This document shows positions 1 to 12,395 of a DNA stretch of 64,000 nucleotides, in pieces; the first letter of the stretch is position 1; each line of letters begins with the position of its first letter. The stretch comes from Paraspadella gotoi (Eukaryota > Chaetognatha): the NCBI GenBank assembly GCA_051294375.1, contig CM119265.1:22712591-22776590 (forward strand), read 5' to 3'. The translations under genes were made by a program, and so were the position numbers. The notes below the pieces were generated by a model. It saw only the letters and a list, made by a program, of their open reading frames with translations. It was not told the origin of the DNA and searched no databases.

Positions 1-1
1 G

Positions 2-3000
2 CGGAATCAGATTCTCTCCTCGGGAACTCCGGGAACGATCGCTTACCGACGCTCATCCACCGACATTCAATCCGAAGATCGATCGCGAGAAAGCCAGCCA
101 TCGCCCCGGCCGCCGGAGACCGATGCCAAAGCTGGAATGCTGTCTTCCATGTCTTCTGTTTCGGAAACGTCGAGTCTCTCTTCGGTGGCGCCGGATTTGC
201 CGTCCTTGTCGAATCCACTAAAGCTCTATCAAGAGGCGAGCCCTATGACCAGTAGCATCTACGGGAGCCTCGATCACGATCACCGGGAGGACCTGCTGCA
301 AAAGGGCGCCCTGGGTGCGGAACAAAACTTCGGATTAAAGCCTCAAGCCTTAACGACTTCCGCGAGTCATTATTCGGTAGAACAATTCGAGATGGTCGCC
401 AGCGGCGCCGACACCGGATTAGGATCTTTGGGTGGAACTTCTACTCAACCCACGTCGCCCGTCGGTGACGAATCCTTGTTCCGACCGATCAAGGAAGATT
501 CCATCGATTTACCTTCGCCGAGTTTATCTCGCGCGACGACAATCGATTCCATCTCCGACACTTTCTCCCTTCTGGATGAAGTCGAGTTTCCGCCCCCTTC
601 AACCATGCCTCCTTGTCCCAGCGGACTGTACGGTTCCCTTCTCACGCAATCCTTTGGCCCACAGGGTCGAACCAATACGGTTTCTTCGGCTTTTGGGACT
701 TTAATAGGAAAAGGTGCCTTTGGCTTAGGGGCCAGCCCGATGGCGCACGAAGTTCCAAACTCTGGTACTCAACCAAAGTGTCCCGAAAGTGTATCTCTAG
801 CCTCTCACGGTAGCCGCCGATCATCCAGCGAAGCCAGACAATGTTTGTTGGAAGTAAATCACCTTGCGCTTTCAGAGATGGATCTTTTCAGCGGAGTTTG
901 GGTTCTCGTCGATGAAGCCGAGGACGAAGAATTGGACGATATTCCCGACGAGCTCTGTTTTGCCCGAGGATCTGGCAAAGGGATCGATTTTGTCATCCGA
1001 AAAGACTATGGCAAGTTTTTAAAGGATCAATGCCAACTGACTCTCCGCGTGGAACGAAATCTCGAAGGCGCTATTTCCCACTCGGTTCCTGATTTCAACG
1101 TCGCCGGCGAATTGTCTTCTGTTCACTGCTCCTTAGACGTGGCGCAATATCAGCTTATCCGCGGCATCCTCGATCACAATCTAGGCGAGCAGTTCACGCC
1201 TCTCGCCGTCCCCGCCGACTGTCGCTTGCACGATCCGGTCGCGGTCCTCGGTCCCGGTTCATCCGTCTACAAATCCATTTCGATCGCGATCGATTTGACC
1301 AACGTCGACATCGAATTGTTGATTTGTCACGAGACTGAAGACGACCCTCAACCTATTTCATTGGCTCTCATGCATTTGGTTCGATCGCGACTATCGTATG
1401 AATCTTATTCGGATTCTTCGAAGGATGTCGATCTCGTCTCACAGCAGATCCAGATGTTCGACACCCGGTACCGGGACGAAGCGGTCAACAACCGACCCAA
1501 CGTTTTCACTTCCGTTTTACGTCCGAGAGAGGGAACCAAAGCGAATAACGGCCAAGGCTCGGAAGGTACATTGCAAATGGAAATTCATTACCGATCAACC
1601 AAAGACGTTTCTCGATTCACGATATTGTTAAACAACATGAGGCTGATGGGAATATTTGATTGGCTCTTCGCCGTTTACGATTTCATCTTGACGAAATCCG
1701 AGAATCCATTTTATGACACCGATGGACAAATGAAAGTCGAGAAGCCAGCTCCCGCGCCTTCGAAACTTCCTCAAGGTGTGGTCTCGAAGACGACGCTGGA
1801 TTCTTCCAAATCTAAATCTCTTCCCCAAACCGAAACACCTTTTGAACTAAAATTAAACATCACAGAAACTGACTTCGTTGTGCTGGAAAGGCAAGATAAA
1901 CACGACACTTACGCCGTGATCCTGAAAACGACGGCGGTTCTTAATCATCGCCCTCATCACACTGAACGTCCTCTGTCGTGCAGCTTGCAAAGCATCGAGG
2001 TTTTCTCTTGTTCCTTGGGAGCCGAGTCCGATACTGAGTTATCCATCGTGGATCCCATTACCATTACTATGGAAATGTCGCGCAACACCGCCGCCAACTA
2101 TGGCGCTCAAATGGGTCTCCTGGCAGCAACGGAAAATTGTCCAGCTCCGGCTTCTCTCGACATTGCCGTGCACCAGAATCTTCAATTTCGGCTTTCTTAT
2201 TTTGACATCAAACTTTTTTTAGCTATTGCTAATTCTCTCCCGGCGCAAACCTCTTCCGCCGACTCAAAACGAAATTCGGACGCGCCCCTCCCCCCTTGCG
2301 CCAATGCTACGGCCACCTATCGAAGCAAATATCCTTCTTCTCACGTCTCTCGACTCAAAGAGTTTGGCTATTCGGAGGAGGACGTGTTTCGCGCTTTAGA
2401 GGCTTGCAATGGAAATCTGCAAGAGTCTTCCATCTGGCTGCTCGACAACGCCAATCTCCGTTCGTCATCATCGCCGTCAGATTCGGATCAAAAGTTGAGC
2501 GAGTCTAGCAACGGATCCAATCTTTCCGAAATCAAATTCCGATGCTCTTACGTCTGCGTCGTTTTGATCGACGATTGTCAGGATATCGACATTCCCCTTG
2601 CAGAGATTTCGCTCAACAATGTAGACATCGAATATCGGATCTTGGACGTCTCAACCGCACGCGGTTCCGCCACAATCGCCGTCGACTACTACAACCGTCC
2701 TCTCAGTGGATGGGAGCCTTTCGTCGAACCGTGGAAGGCCCGATTTTCTTTAACGCGATCGTTCAAGGCCCGCGATAGTAATTGTTTTAAGTCGAGGGTA
2801 GAGGTACTCTCTGACGACATACTTAATCTGAATCTGACTTCTTGCTTTGTCGATTTGTACCAAGACACTTTTAAGCGATGGACGGAAGACTTTTACGGTC
2901 TCCTCAAGCGCTCCGACATCTTTCCGACGACCTATTCTTCCTCAGAAACGCCGATGGACACCGGAAGCGGGGTTTCAGGCCTTCGGCGCCGAATTCCTTT

Positions 3001-6000
3001 TGTTCCATTCGTTCTCCGTAACAAAACCGGCGTTCATCTTTGGTTCGCCACGATCACTTGCGCCCCCGACAAACTCGCCCCTACCTCGGGCGGCCTTACC
3101 TTTCGACCAGAATTCGTCAACACGGGCGAGTGGCGAAAAGTTGCGCCGGACCAAGAGTTTTCCTTTTCTTTCGAGGATCGTGCCAAACAACGCCATCGCA
3201 ACACTCGCGAGCTGCGCGTTCACCAGGTCGTGGTGCAGGTGCGAGGCTGGAACCACGTTACGCCCGTTTCCGTTGACAAAGTCGGCACCTTCTTTCGTGT
3301 CGCGCGAGTCAAGCAGCCGGAAACGCGACTCCTCGACGTCGGCGCCTCCATGACCAACGGCGCCATCCTTGACTCCCAAGTCATCGTTTTCGACGTGACG
3401 CTGGAAGGCGCCGCCAAGAAAGTCATCACTGTCCGGAGCGATTTGCGCGTGACCAACCGACTTGGTGACGAGATTGAGATCATGCTGGACAAAGGGCAGA
3501 TCGAGCGCGGCGTCACCACCCGCGGCATCCTGCCCACCAAAGTTCTGAGACTTGCCCACGGCGACACTCTCCCCATTCCCTTGCCCTACACCTCGGCCAA
3601 GATGTGGGTTCGTCCCGTGAGCTGGATGGTTGATTTCTGCAATCCTTCCGTCTTCTGGCGGAGGCTCAAACCCAACGAGATCACGGACCTTCAACTCAAG
3701 TGCAACGCGATCATGAAGGAGGGAGACGCCGATGCCGGCGACTCTGCGGCCTACAGGTAAAACTATTAATTAAACAGAAGCCTTTGCAGTTTATTATTAA
3801 TAATTTAGAGCTAGACGGCTTAAAGCAGGTTACGGGAAATAAAATATAGAAATTGATTATTAGGTAAAAAATATTAGTTTATACGTATAAGGTAGGCACA
3901 TTTATATATACTTATAACAATTTATTTTGTTTACAGATTCTGTGTGGCTGTGAGAAAAGAAAACTTCTCGTCAGACCTCTTTGATCATCGCGGTAAAGGG
4001 AACAAAAAATCCGACATGAGCCGAAGCAACAGCGAAGGTGTTTTGAATTATCTTGAGAAATGTTAAACTGAAGTAAATTTTTAATTTTCTTTTTTCTTTT
4101 CTTTCCAGGCAAAAGCCTTTCCCGCCAAGGTGACGGCACCATGAGTCGCAGTAACAGCGGCCATGTCCGTCAGGTCAATGCCCCGACGGCCGCCTCCAGG
4201 GCGCGAACCGCGGACATCAACTCTCTCCAGTCGGGCCACCATCTAGTCCTCGTGCCCACCATCGTCTTCACGAACCTCCTCCCGTGCGAGCTAAACTACT
4301 ACGTCCGGCCGACGAACGTCCGCGGCCGCGCATCGCCGGGCGAGTCCTGCCCGCTCCGCACGGTAGACCTTAACGTCACCCTGGAACTCGGGATTCAATT
4401 AGAAAACTTTCCTACCTGCAAAGAGTTGCACATTCCTCCTGGCACCTCCGACTACCGCGTCATGATTCGCCTCTTCGACGTTAACAACCGTCAGCTCGAG
4501 CTCATGGTGCGCATCAAGGCCCGCAAGGGCGGCGCCCTTAAGCTCTTCGTCTCGGCACCTTATTGGCTCATCAACAAAAGCGGTCTCCCTTTAGTCTTCA
4601 AGCAAGACGGCGCCAAGGTCATCGCTGCCGGGCAGACTGAGGCGCACGAGGCGGCGAGGAGCGTTGCGCCGCTTCTGTTTTCTTTCACCGATCGTGAGGC
4701 GCACAGGTGAGTGAAGCTGGTTTTCTTTTCCATTTTTTCCATCCTTTCTCTATTTTTTCCCCCCTTTTTCTTAAGCATAGTTAATTTTTATATTTAACAC
4801 ATTCGTTTACATTTTTCAGTCTATGTTCGATGCGGCTCGGCCGCGCTCTCGGTTCCCAAGAAGAGGGCTCGACATCATGGTGTCAGCGGTTCACCATCGA
4901 TAGAGGAATCGGCGTCCGCCAAGTGGGTCTCCACTTCGCCGACAACAGACCTCCTCACATGTACAACATCGGCATCGAAGTTCGCCAGGGAAGAGGCAGA
5001 TATCGGTAAGAGAAAAATTCATTTTAAAATAAATAATATAATATGATTTTTTTTTAGCATATCCACGTTTAATGCCTTTTTTCTCACTTTTAACGTCGTA
5101 TTTTCTTTTTCTCATTTTCTGAAAAATGATTATGAATTTTTTTTTCCCAGCGACACAATCTTCGTCTCCTTTTCTCCTCGCTTTATGCTCGACAACCGCT
5201 CGTCCCACCGCCTCGCTTTCCTCCAGAAGCACCTCGTGCCCTCCAACGCGGGATCCTCTAAACCGCCGGGCAGTCAACCCGTTCCGATCGGACAAGTATC
5301 CGCCCTACCCAACTGCACTCTTCCTTACCACTGGTCCCGCGTCGACGAGTCCCAGCTGCTCTGCATTCGTCAGCTTGAAGTGCTTCACTGCAACTGGTCT
5401 GGCGGTTTTAAGATCGACAAAGTTGACTCTTTCCACGTTAACATGCGCGGAGAGAGCAACGTCTGCATCTTTCTCCGAGTGGAGGTGCTCCTCCAGGGCG
5501 CCACCTTCCACATTGTCTTCACTGACGCCGATCAGATGCCGCCACCGTTTCGCATCGACAATTTTTCCGAGGTGCAGGTCATGTATTACCAAACTAACGC
5601 AGCGGACGGTTATCGCACGATGATCAAGCCATGGACCTCTGTTGACTACGCTTGGGACGAGCCTACCTTGTTGCCGCACATGACTTGCTACGTGACCGGG
5701 GGGACGTCCGCTACCTACAATCTTAACTCTCTCGGAGACGGCGACCAACTCTGCTACGAAAACTTCATCTACATCACGTTTCAAGCGACGTTCGATCAAA
5801 GGAGCTCTTGGGCGGGACAAGACCCGAGGTCGGCCCGTCAGGCTGAGTTGCCCCAGCGCGTCGTCGAGTTTGACAAGAATCTCGTTCTCGACGTCGTCAA
5901 CGGGCGCGTTGTCCTCGCCCCCAAGGAGATCGGCAAGCGTTCGCAGTTGTGGCGCATGGACGCCAAGGGTCTTCTCATCCACGAGGGGTCGTCGCCGCCG

Positions 6001-8914
6001 AGGAACCCTCGGCGGCCGGGATCCTTCGCTTCGGGTTCTCCATCTTCGAAGCAGTCATGCTTTGTACTTGACATTGCAGACACCGCGGTCCAGGTGCGGG
6101 ATTTTTTTTAATTTATACTTATTATATACTTAATAATTACTTATTAATTTGTATTTTATTCCTGGTATTCTGATACTTATGATGAGCGGCGTGATCATGA
6201 CGAGAGTTTATGTCCAAAACTTATCATTTTCCTTATTTCAGCCGAGTCGTCAAACGCCTCTCACAATCCGTCGCCCGGAGAATCGACGCGCCTCGACTCA
6301 GACGTGGCACTTTACGGACGATGGACGCCTCCGCCTTAAAAGCGTCGGCGTGCAAAATCTCGTCGTCCAGGTATGCGAAGCCGAAACGCGTGGCATCCGC
6401 GCCGGCGCCCCGGCCGTCCTCGGCCCGATCTTGCGGGGCTCTCACGCTCCGAAAAGCATCCCTCCTGAGATGAACATCGGGCGGGAGCGGATGCGGCCCG
6501 GCTCAGGCTTTCTCGCCGTACGTATCATCCCCGACGGCCCGACGCGGGTGCTGCAAATCACCGACATCCGCAACCGCAGCACCGTCGCTGCGCCGCTGCC
6601 GTTGTCCACGAGCGTCTCGAGTCCCGAAGGATGGCTCGCCGTCGACGAGGAGCTCACGCTGAAGATGGCCAAGAGAAAGAGACGGCCGCAGAGCGAGTTG
6701 CCAGCCACTACATACTTCGTCGACTTGGCTAATGAGATCAACGAATACAACTTGGTGAGAGGAGAGAAAATCGCCGGTTGGTGATTAAGAATAAAACTAT
6801 GTTTTATCACTTTTCTAAAAGCTTTAAAAATATCGTTCAAAAAGCAATTGCCAATTAATATTTATTAAATGTGCCCCTTTTTTAGATCATTGGCCTCACC
6901 AGCGGCATCGGGGTTTCCATCGTAGATTCGTCAGAGAAAGTGGCTGAAGAGTTGGTCTACTTGACGGTTGTCAATATTGAAGTCGATTACCTCTACAACT
7001 CCACTGGCCAGTTCCTTGAACTCAAGGTCGGCAACATCCAGGTGGACAATCAGATCCTTGGGTCCCAGCGTCCAGTCCTGCTGCGTGTCACTCCTGCTGA
7101 CTCTAAGACGGTCAAGGATGAAAGTGTTTCTCCCGATGCGGCGGAGGCGTCGGAAAGTTTCGGCATGGAACCCATCACTTCCAGCATCACCACCGCCATT
7201 CAGATCGTAGCGCAGAAACAGCACGCGCCGATCCATCGCCCGCTCCAAAATGTCGAGATCTATAACAACCTCACCATCTCTATCAAAAGACTCACCGTAC
7301 AGCTTGAAGAAAAACTCCTCTGGCGCGTCTTGGGGTTTATGGGATTAGGCGGCGGAGGCGCAGCCGCGACGAACGCCAACCAGGATGCCGACTATGACGA
7401 GGCCGATCTTAACGCCCAAGTGCAAGCGGCCACGTCTGCTCAAGCCAAACGGTACTACTTTGGTCAGATCAAAGTCATAACCTCGAGGATCAAACTGTCG
7501 ATGCTGACGTCGCACAAGTTACCTCCGGACCTCCTGGCCATCAAGGAATATTGGAACATCCCCATGGTCAAGTTCGAGGACGCCCAGGTCGACCTCGATC
7601 CTTTCATCCGCGTCCATCCCTTCGAAACCTCCGCCTTTCTCCGCGACTCAATTTTCAAACACTACGAGGACGAACTCAAGTCGCAGGCGGCCAAGATTCT
7701 CGGATCCATCGATTTTCTCGGAAATCCGCTTGGGCTTTTCAACGATATCACGGATGGATTATCCGGGCTAGGTTAGGCTGGGGTATTTTCTTTTATAATT
7801 TGTAAATTTTTGGTTTACTATCCCAGTCAGTTTCTTAATTAATTTACTATTCTATCACACGTTTTCTTGTTTAATACGTGTTATTTCAATTTCTATTTTC
7901 CCCTCACCTTCCTTGCAGTAAAGCACGGGAACGTCGGTGGTTTGTTCACCAACGTGACCCACGGCGTCTCCGATTCGGCGGCCAAAGTTACCGGATCTTT
8001 GTCCGACGGGTTGGGGATGGTTGTTATGGACGACAAACACATGGAGATTCGGGAGAACATTCGACGAACGAGGGGCACGGGAACCGGGGAGCATCTAATG
8101 GCGGGCATCAAAGGTTTAGGTGAGTCGAGAGAGAGTAAGAAAGAAAAATACAAATGGCAAGGCAATCATGATTGGCCATCTTTTTCCCACAGGATTCGGG
8201 ATCATGTCGGGAGTGACGTCGGTCATCACGCAAACCTACGAAGGCGCCTCCAAGGAAGGCGTCGAGGGATTTATCACCGGCTTCGGAAAAGGAGTCATCG
8301 GCACCGTTACAAAACCCGCTCTCGGAATCCTGGACTTCGCCACTGGCGCCGCCTCCGCCATTCGCGACCAATCCCGCGGCGGGCTGCACCACGCTCTCTC
8401 CACGGCTGTGGTCCGCCCGCCGCGTGTTTGCCACGGTCCCGGCGGTCTGCTCCCCCGCTACTCTCTCGATGCCGCCCGGGGGCAACTCTATCTCCACGTA
8501 CTTAACGAATACGATTACGGCGAAACGTACGTGTCCCACGAGGAACTCCGCGGCCCTCCCGACAACGTATCCGCCCTCGTCTCCTCGGATCACGTTTACG
8601 TGTTGCGCAAGTCGAGGAGCGGAGCCGGTTCGGACCGGCCCGTGCTGCAAATTTCCTACGCCGAGCTCTACCAGTGCTCCTATCTGGCTCGTGACAACCG
8701 CCATTACATCCATCTCGTGCTGAGGACCGTGCGGTCGGAAAACTCGACCCGCGCCTCCGAGCACAACCGTCAGCAGATTCGCTGCGAGACGCAGAACAAA
8801 GCGCAGGCCGTCGTGCATCAGATCAACTACGCAAAAACCCTTTTTGAAGAAAAACAACTCATGCTGATGCCGATACCCAACGATAGCGAAGATAACGAAT
8901 TTATCGTGGACTAA
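2..8914 (+). CDS. VPS13D: VPS13D, bridge-like lipid transfer protein (5' partial)
   Basis: VPS13 proteins are rod-like bridges that move lipids between membranes; VPS13D acts at ER, mitochondria and peroxisome contacts and in mitophagy. Exons: 2-3756, 3937-4037, 4109-4706, 4820-5005, 5151-6093, 6242-6754, 6886-7771, 7919-8119, 8193-8914 (2634 residues, open at the left edge, so the N-terminal chorein part is missing). The D paralogue is shown by a UBA domain near nt 2335-2460 (HVSRLKEFGYSEED, then a second helix with SSIWLLDN) and by a ricin-type beta-trefoil near nt 5860-6400 with SQLWRMD and TQTWHF. Before it lie VAB adaptor repeats with conserved Asn (FVLRNKTG, RVTNRLGD, FTNLLPCE, LINKSGLP). 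The end has the ATG2-like helices (GLFTNVTHGVSDSAAK) and a C-terminal PH-like part. All eight introns are GT-AG. Very confident on family, confident on paralogue. Confidence 0.95.
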
Positions 8915-9276
8915 AAATTGTTTTTTCTTTTTGGACTTGTTCATTTTTATTCTTTTTTTTTTTACATAAATATTTTTGTGCCTCTTGCCGATAATTAAAA
9001 AAACCGCCTCAATAATGCAAATTTTCTAGTCTTCATAAAGAAAAATTAATGTATTTGAACAAAACCTTAATTTGTCGAGGTTGATTCGCTATTTCCGAAT
9101 AATGCGGTTCGTTACTTTCGAGGATTCTCGTAGTAATTGGTGCTAGTATTAGTTTTATAGAGTAATCGAGATTTTTTTTTTTTTTTGTTGCTTTTTTGAT
9201 TGTAGCCCGCTCATTATTTCTCGTTGCTATCGTCGTCGTATATTTTATTCGTTTCAGGTCGTTTCTCCTATAATAA
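8915..9276. other. Spacer VPS13D to TRNAU1AP
   Basis: T-rich non-coding spacer of 362 bp that must hold the VPS13D 3' UTR and the TRNAU1AP leader. No clear AATAAA was found. A poly(T) run lies near 9170-9188. The only strong site is the splice acceptor ending at 9257. Confidence 0.6.
9243..9257 (+). promoter_or_regulatory. Orphan 3' splice acceptor before TRNAU1AP
   Basis: A pyrimidine-rich tract ending TTTCAG lies 19 nt upstream of the ATG at 9277. No upstream coding exon pairs with it, so it marks either a 5'-UTR intron or a trans-splice site. Confidence 0.5.
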
Positions 9277-10546
9277 ATGACATTTGAAACAATGTCTGTT
9301 TTTCAAGACAAACGCGCCCAAACGTTGTGGATGGGCGACTTGGAGCCTGAGATGGATGAGAGCTTCATCGCCACCGCCTTTCTGCTCATCCACGAACCGG
9401 TGCGTTCTTTGGTGATAATTTATTCGCACAAGGCGTTCTCCTCTCCCCAACCCCCCCCTTTTGCTCAGATCGTGGCCGTGAGGATCATCAAGAACCGGTT
9501 AACCGGAGACCCGGCCGGTTACTGCTTTGTCGAATTCGCCGACGAGGAGGCCGCGCAGAGGGCGCTGCTTAGACTTAATGGGAAACCCATTCCGGGGAAT
9601 CTCCATCCTCCGCGGAGGTTTAAACTCAATCCCTCCATTAAACCGGAACCCGGGTAAAGATCGTCCAGAAATTCTTTAAAGTCGGCAACATTTAAACGTT
9701 CCCTTCCGAGACAATTCGATTTTATTTTGATAGGGAAGAATTTTCGATCTTCGTTGGCGACTTGACCGACGACGTGGACGACTATGATTTGTACAAGACG
9801 TTCAAAGATCGATTCCCATCCACGAGAGGTCAGTCGAGGAAATTGAATCTATTTTGGTCAACGCGACCTTTTCATCCTTTTAACATTTTTTTACCAGGGG
9901 CGAAGGTTGTCTTGGAGAGCAACGGCGACAGTCGGGGATTCGGCTTCGTTCGCTTTGGATCTCAACACGAACAGATCGCCGCCTTGAGGGACATGCAGTA
10001 TCACACGGGACTCGGCGGACGAGCCATTCGGGTCTCTAGCGCCATGCCCAAGAGACCCTGGCCGGGGACGAGCAGCCCGAGTATGAGCAATCTCACTTCG
10101 CCTCTCGGGCCTTTGCCTCATTCGGTGATTTAGCTTTAGTGTCTCTCTGTTCCAGTCGGTTTTTAATATTCTTGGGTTAATTTTTTTAGTTAGACCACAA
10201 ACCCATAATTTTCTAGGCGTCCCCTTCGCCCATAAGTTCCGGTTCGACCTCTCCCGACACCGGCATCAAGGAGCAACTTCAGTCCCAATGGCAACAGCAA
10301 TGGGTCAACTACTATCAGCAATGGCAGCAGTTTTATCTGAATCAAGCTCAGTGGGCCCAGTGGAGCCAAAATCAAGAGGCGAATAAGAAAGCCAACGACG
10401 CAGTCGTCCAGATGTCGGAGGAAGACGATTTGTTGTCCTTTGACGTAGAGTCCTCCAATCGGCTCAAGCTAAAGATCAGCCAAGATTTCGACGACGAGAT
10501 GCACGATTCTCAGTGGTTCTCGGATTTACTTCGATTTCCCTGCTGA
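9277..10546 (+). CDS. TRNAU1AP: tRNA selenocysteine 1-associated protein (SECp43)
   Basis: SECp43 binds tRNA-Sec and helps selenocysteine insertion. Exons: 9277-9399, 9469-9653, 9734-9828, 9898-10124, 10217-10546 (319 residues; human is about 287). The first RRM starts with [13 protein letters not shown] and continues [20 protein letters not shown], nearly the human family signature. The second has [16 protein letters not shown], then the RNP1-like [10 protein letters not shown]. The C-terminus is a Q/Y/W-rich tail ([15 protein letters not shown]) as in the family. Two in-frame ATGs (9277 and 9292) are possible starts. The first intron is 69 nt, a multiple of three without a stop, so it is easily misread as coding. 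Its presence implies that the organism makes selenoproteins. Confidence 0.93.
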
Positions 10547-10711
10547 TATTCGTTGCTCGCCTGGTTTTCATAAAACTACTGGGTTTTATTTTAAAAATTT
10601 AGTTGCATTTTCGATATCTAGATTAATACTGTTTTTAGCGCTATGTGCAATTAATTTTCATACTTGATTAAATTTACCGCGGTGAACGATACTGATTGAA
10701 TTTTATTTGCG

Positions 10712-10726
10712 ACACTTTGTTTACAG
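10712..10726 (+). promoter_or_regulatory. Orphan 3' splice acceptor before the C2H2 gene
   Basis: CTTTGTTTACAG ends 83 nt upstream of the ATG at 10810 with no coding exon to pair with. Confidence 0.4.
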
Positions 10727-10809
10727 AGTCAGTATGATCAGTCGTTATCCGAAATTGATCATGTTTTGCCGCGTTTCATAAAAAAATATTTATTTTTCAA
10801 AACCCCAAA

Positions 10810-11736
10810 ATGGCTGCCACCGTGGCTCAACAGCAAAACGAGGGTTTCGAGACGATCAAGTATCAGGATTGCGACCTAAAAATCGAGCCCCTCATGGCCA
10901 ACGGCAACGGACATCCGGGCTCTTTGGAACTCTTGAAACCAATTCAGACCAAGTTGGAACCTGGCACTGTCAAAAGCGAGCTCAAAAATGGCAAATGCTA
11001 CTTTTGCCAGGACTGTGGCAAAACATTCAAGGAAGCAGGCAACCTTCGTCGACACAAAGATACCGTTCACGAAAAGCTGAAAAACTTTAACTGCCAGGAT
11101 TGCGGCAAGTCCTTCGGGGAAGCTGGCAACCTTCGGCGGCACAGAGAGACGGTCCACGAGAAAGTGAAAAACTTTTACTGCAAAGACTGCGGCAAGGCCT
11201 TCGGCGAGTGCGGCAACCTCCGCCGGCATAAGGCCACCGTTCACGACAAAATGAAAAACTACTTTTGTCAAGATTGCGGCAAAGCTTTTTCCGAAAGGGG
11301 AAACTTGAAGCGTCACGCCGACACCGTTCATTCCGGCAACAAATCAGCGGCTGCGCTCAAGAAGGCGGCAGCCTCGGCGGCAAAGGCGACGACGACGACG
11401 TCCTCGGCGACCCCGGTCTCATCTGTCTCCATCTCCGCGGTTCCGGTCCCCGTCTCTCTCCCGCCCGTTACCACCTACGCCGAAGTGAATCAACATCATC
11501 CACAACAACTGAATCACCTGGTGCCGCCCCCTCCGCCCCCGCAAATCCAGCCCTTGCAGGGAGATTCGGCGCAATATTGCACGGTCACGACAATCATTCC
11601 AGTGGTCACCTGTCTACCCAGTCAGCAACATCCTCAATCTCTAACTCATCCTCAGGTTTTGACTCATCACCCGCATCACCCGACCCTTACTCATCATCCT
11701 CATCCTCAAATCATACAACCCCATGCACATATGTAG
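10810..11736 (+). CDS. Four-finger C2H2 zinc-finger protein
   Basis: A single-exon 308-residue protein, probably a nuclear DNA-binding factor. No orthologue was recognised. Four C2H2 fingers occupy about residues 63-175 on an exact 28-residue pitch, each C-x2-C-x12-H-x4-H. The helices are almost the same: EAGNLRRH, EAGNLRRH, ECGNLRRH, ERGNLKRH. The N-terminal 60 residues contain SUMO-type motifs (LKIE, VKSE). The C-terminus is low complexity, rich in Ala, Ser, Pro, Gln and His, ending in His/Pro/Gln stretches. A polyadenylation signal AATAAA at 11776-11781 lies 40 nt after the stop. The lack of introns sets it apart from most neighbours. Sure that it is a zinc-finger gene, unsure of any specific role. 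Confidence 0.85.
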   Translation: MAATVAQQQNEGFETIKYQDCDLKIEPLMANGNGHPGSLELLKPIQTKLEPGTVKSELKNGKCYFCQDCGKTFKEAGNLRRHKDTVHEKLKNFNCQDCGKSFGEAGNLRRHRETVHEKVKNFYCKDCGKAFGECGNLRRHKATVHDKMKNYFCQDCGKAFSERGNLKRHADTVHSGNKSAAALKKAAASAAKATTTTSSATPVSSVSISAVPVPVSLPPVTTYAEVNQHHPQQLNHLVPPPPPPQIQPLQGDSAQYCTVTTIIPVVTCLPSQQHPQSLTHPQVLTHHPHHPTLTHHPHPQIIQPHAHM

Positions 11737-12395
11737 CCGCTTATAGTTATTTATGTTTTATTATTTTCGTGTGTAAATAAAAAAAAAAATTTCTTCTGAT
11801 GTTCTGGTTTTTATTTTTTTAAACTTGTGTGCGACTTGTTTCACGATTGGTTCCGTATGATTTAGGTCTTTATCCGTTCAAACCGAACGACCCCATGCCC
11901 ACATTTCCATTTTCTGAAAAATTGAAAAAGAATATGATACGATTTTGGAAGGGATCTTTCTATTGAAATGCAAACCAAATTCTTCCTTGATAACGGTACC
12001 AGCTTTTAAAAAAAAACTAATCTCTTTAATTGAGAAAAAAATTAGCACTATATTGATTTTCGATTCCAATAATTTCGATGACAAAATTTGTCATTTATTA
12101 TGATAATGCCCTTCTGGTTCTTTCGCTTTTTATATCAACCGGAGGCTCTACAAATCCTCATGCATATTTTTTTATTACTTTGGAGTTTTTGAGTAACCAC
12201 CCTAGAAACTTTTCCGAGAAAAAATTTTGATTAATTTGTTAGGAGCTAGAAAATACTGTGATGTATAGAATGACACGAAATTACTTTTATTTAAAAATAA
12301 AATAAAATTGAATGCCCAGTTTTATTCAGCATGGTTTTACATCATTTATGATTTCGCCGATGTTCCATTCACATTCTATATAGGTAAAAGGGAAA
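11737..12395. other. Spacer, C2H2 gene to MRPS31
   Basis: AT-rich, 659 bp. It holds the AATAAA at 11776-11781 followed by a GT-rich stretch (3' end of the C2H2 mRNA). A splice acceptor (TCTATATAG) ends at 12383, 12 nt before the MRPS31 ATG. Nothing coding was seen. Confidence 0.6.

Noticed and set aside
2975-3694. 239-residue antisense ORF over VPS13D
   Set aside because: Exact shadow of a conserved sense exon; Gly/Asp/Arg-biased composition and no domain recognised.
8108-8944. 278-residue antisense ORF over the VPS13D 3' end
   Set aside because: The sense strand carries the conserved C-terminus and the splice site at 8193; the antisense reading has no family features.
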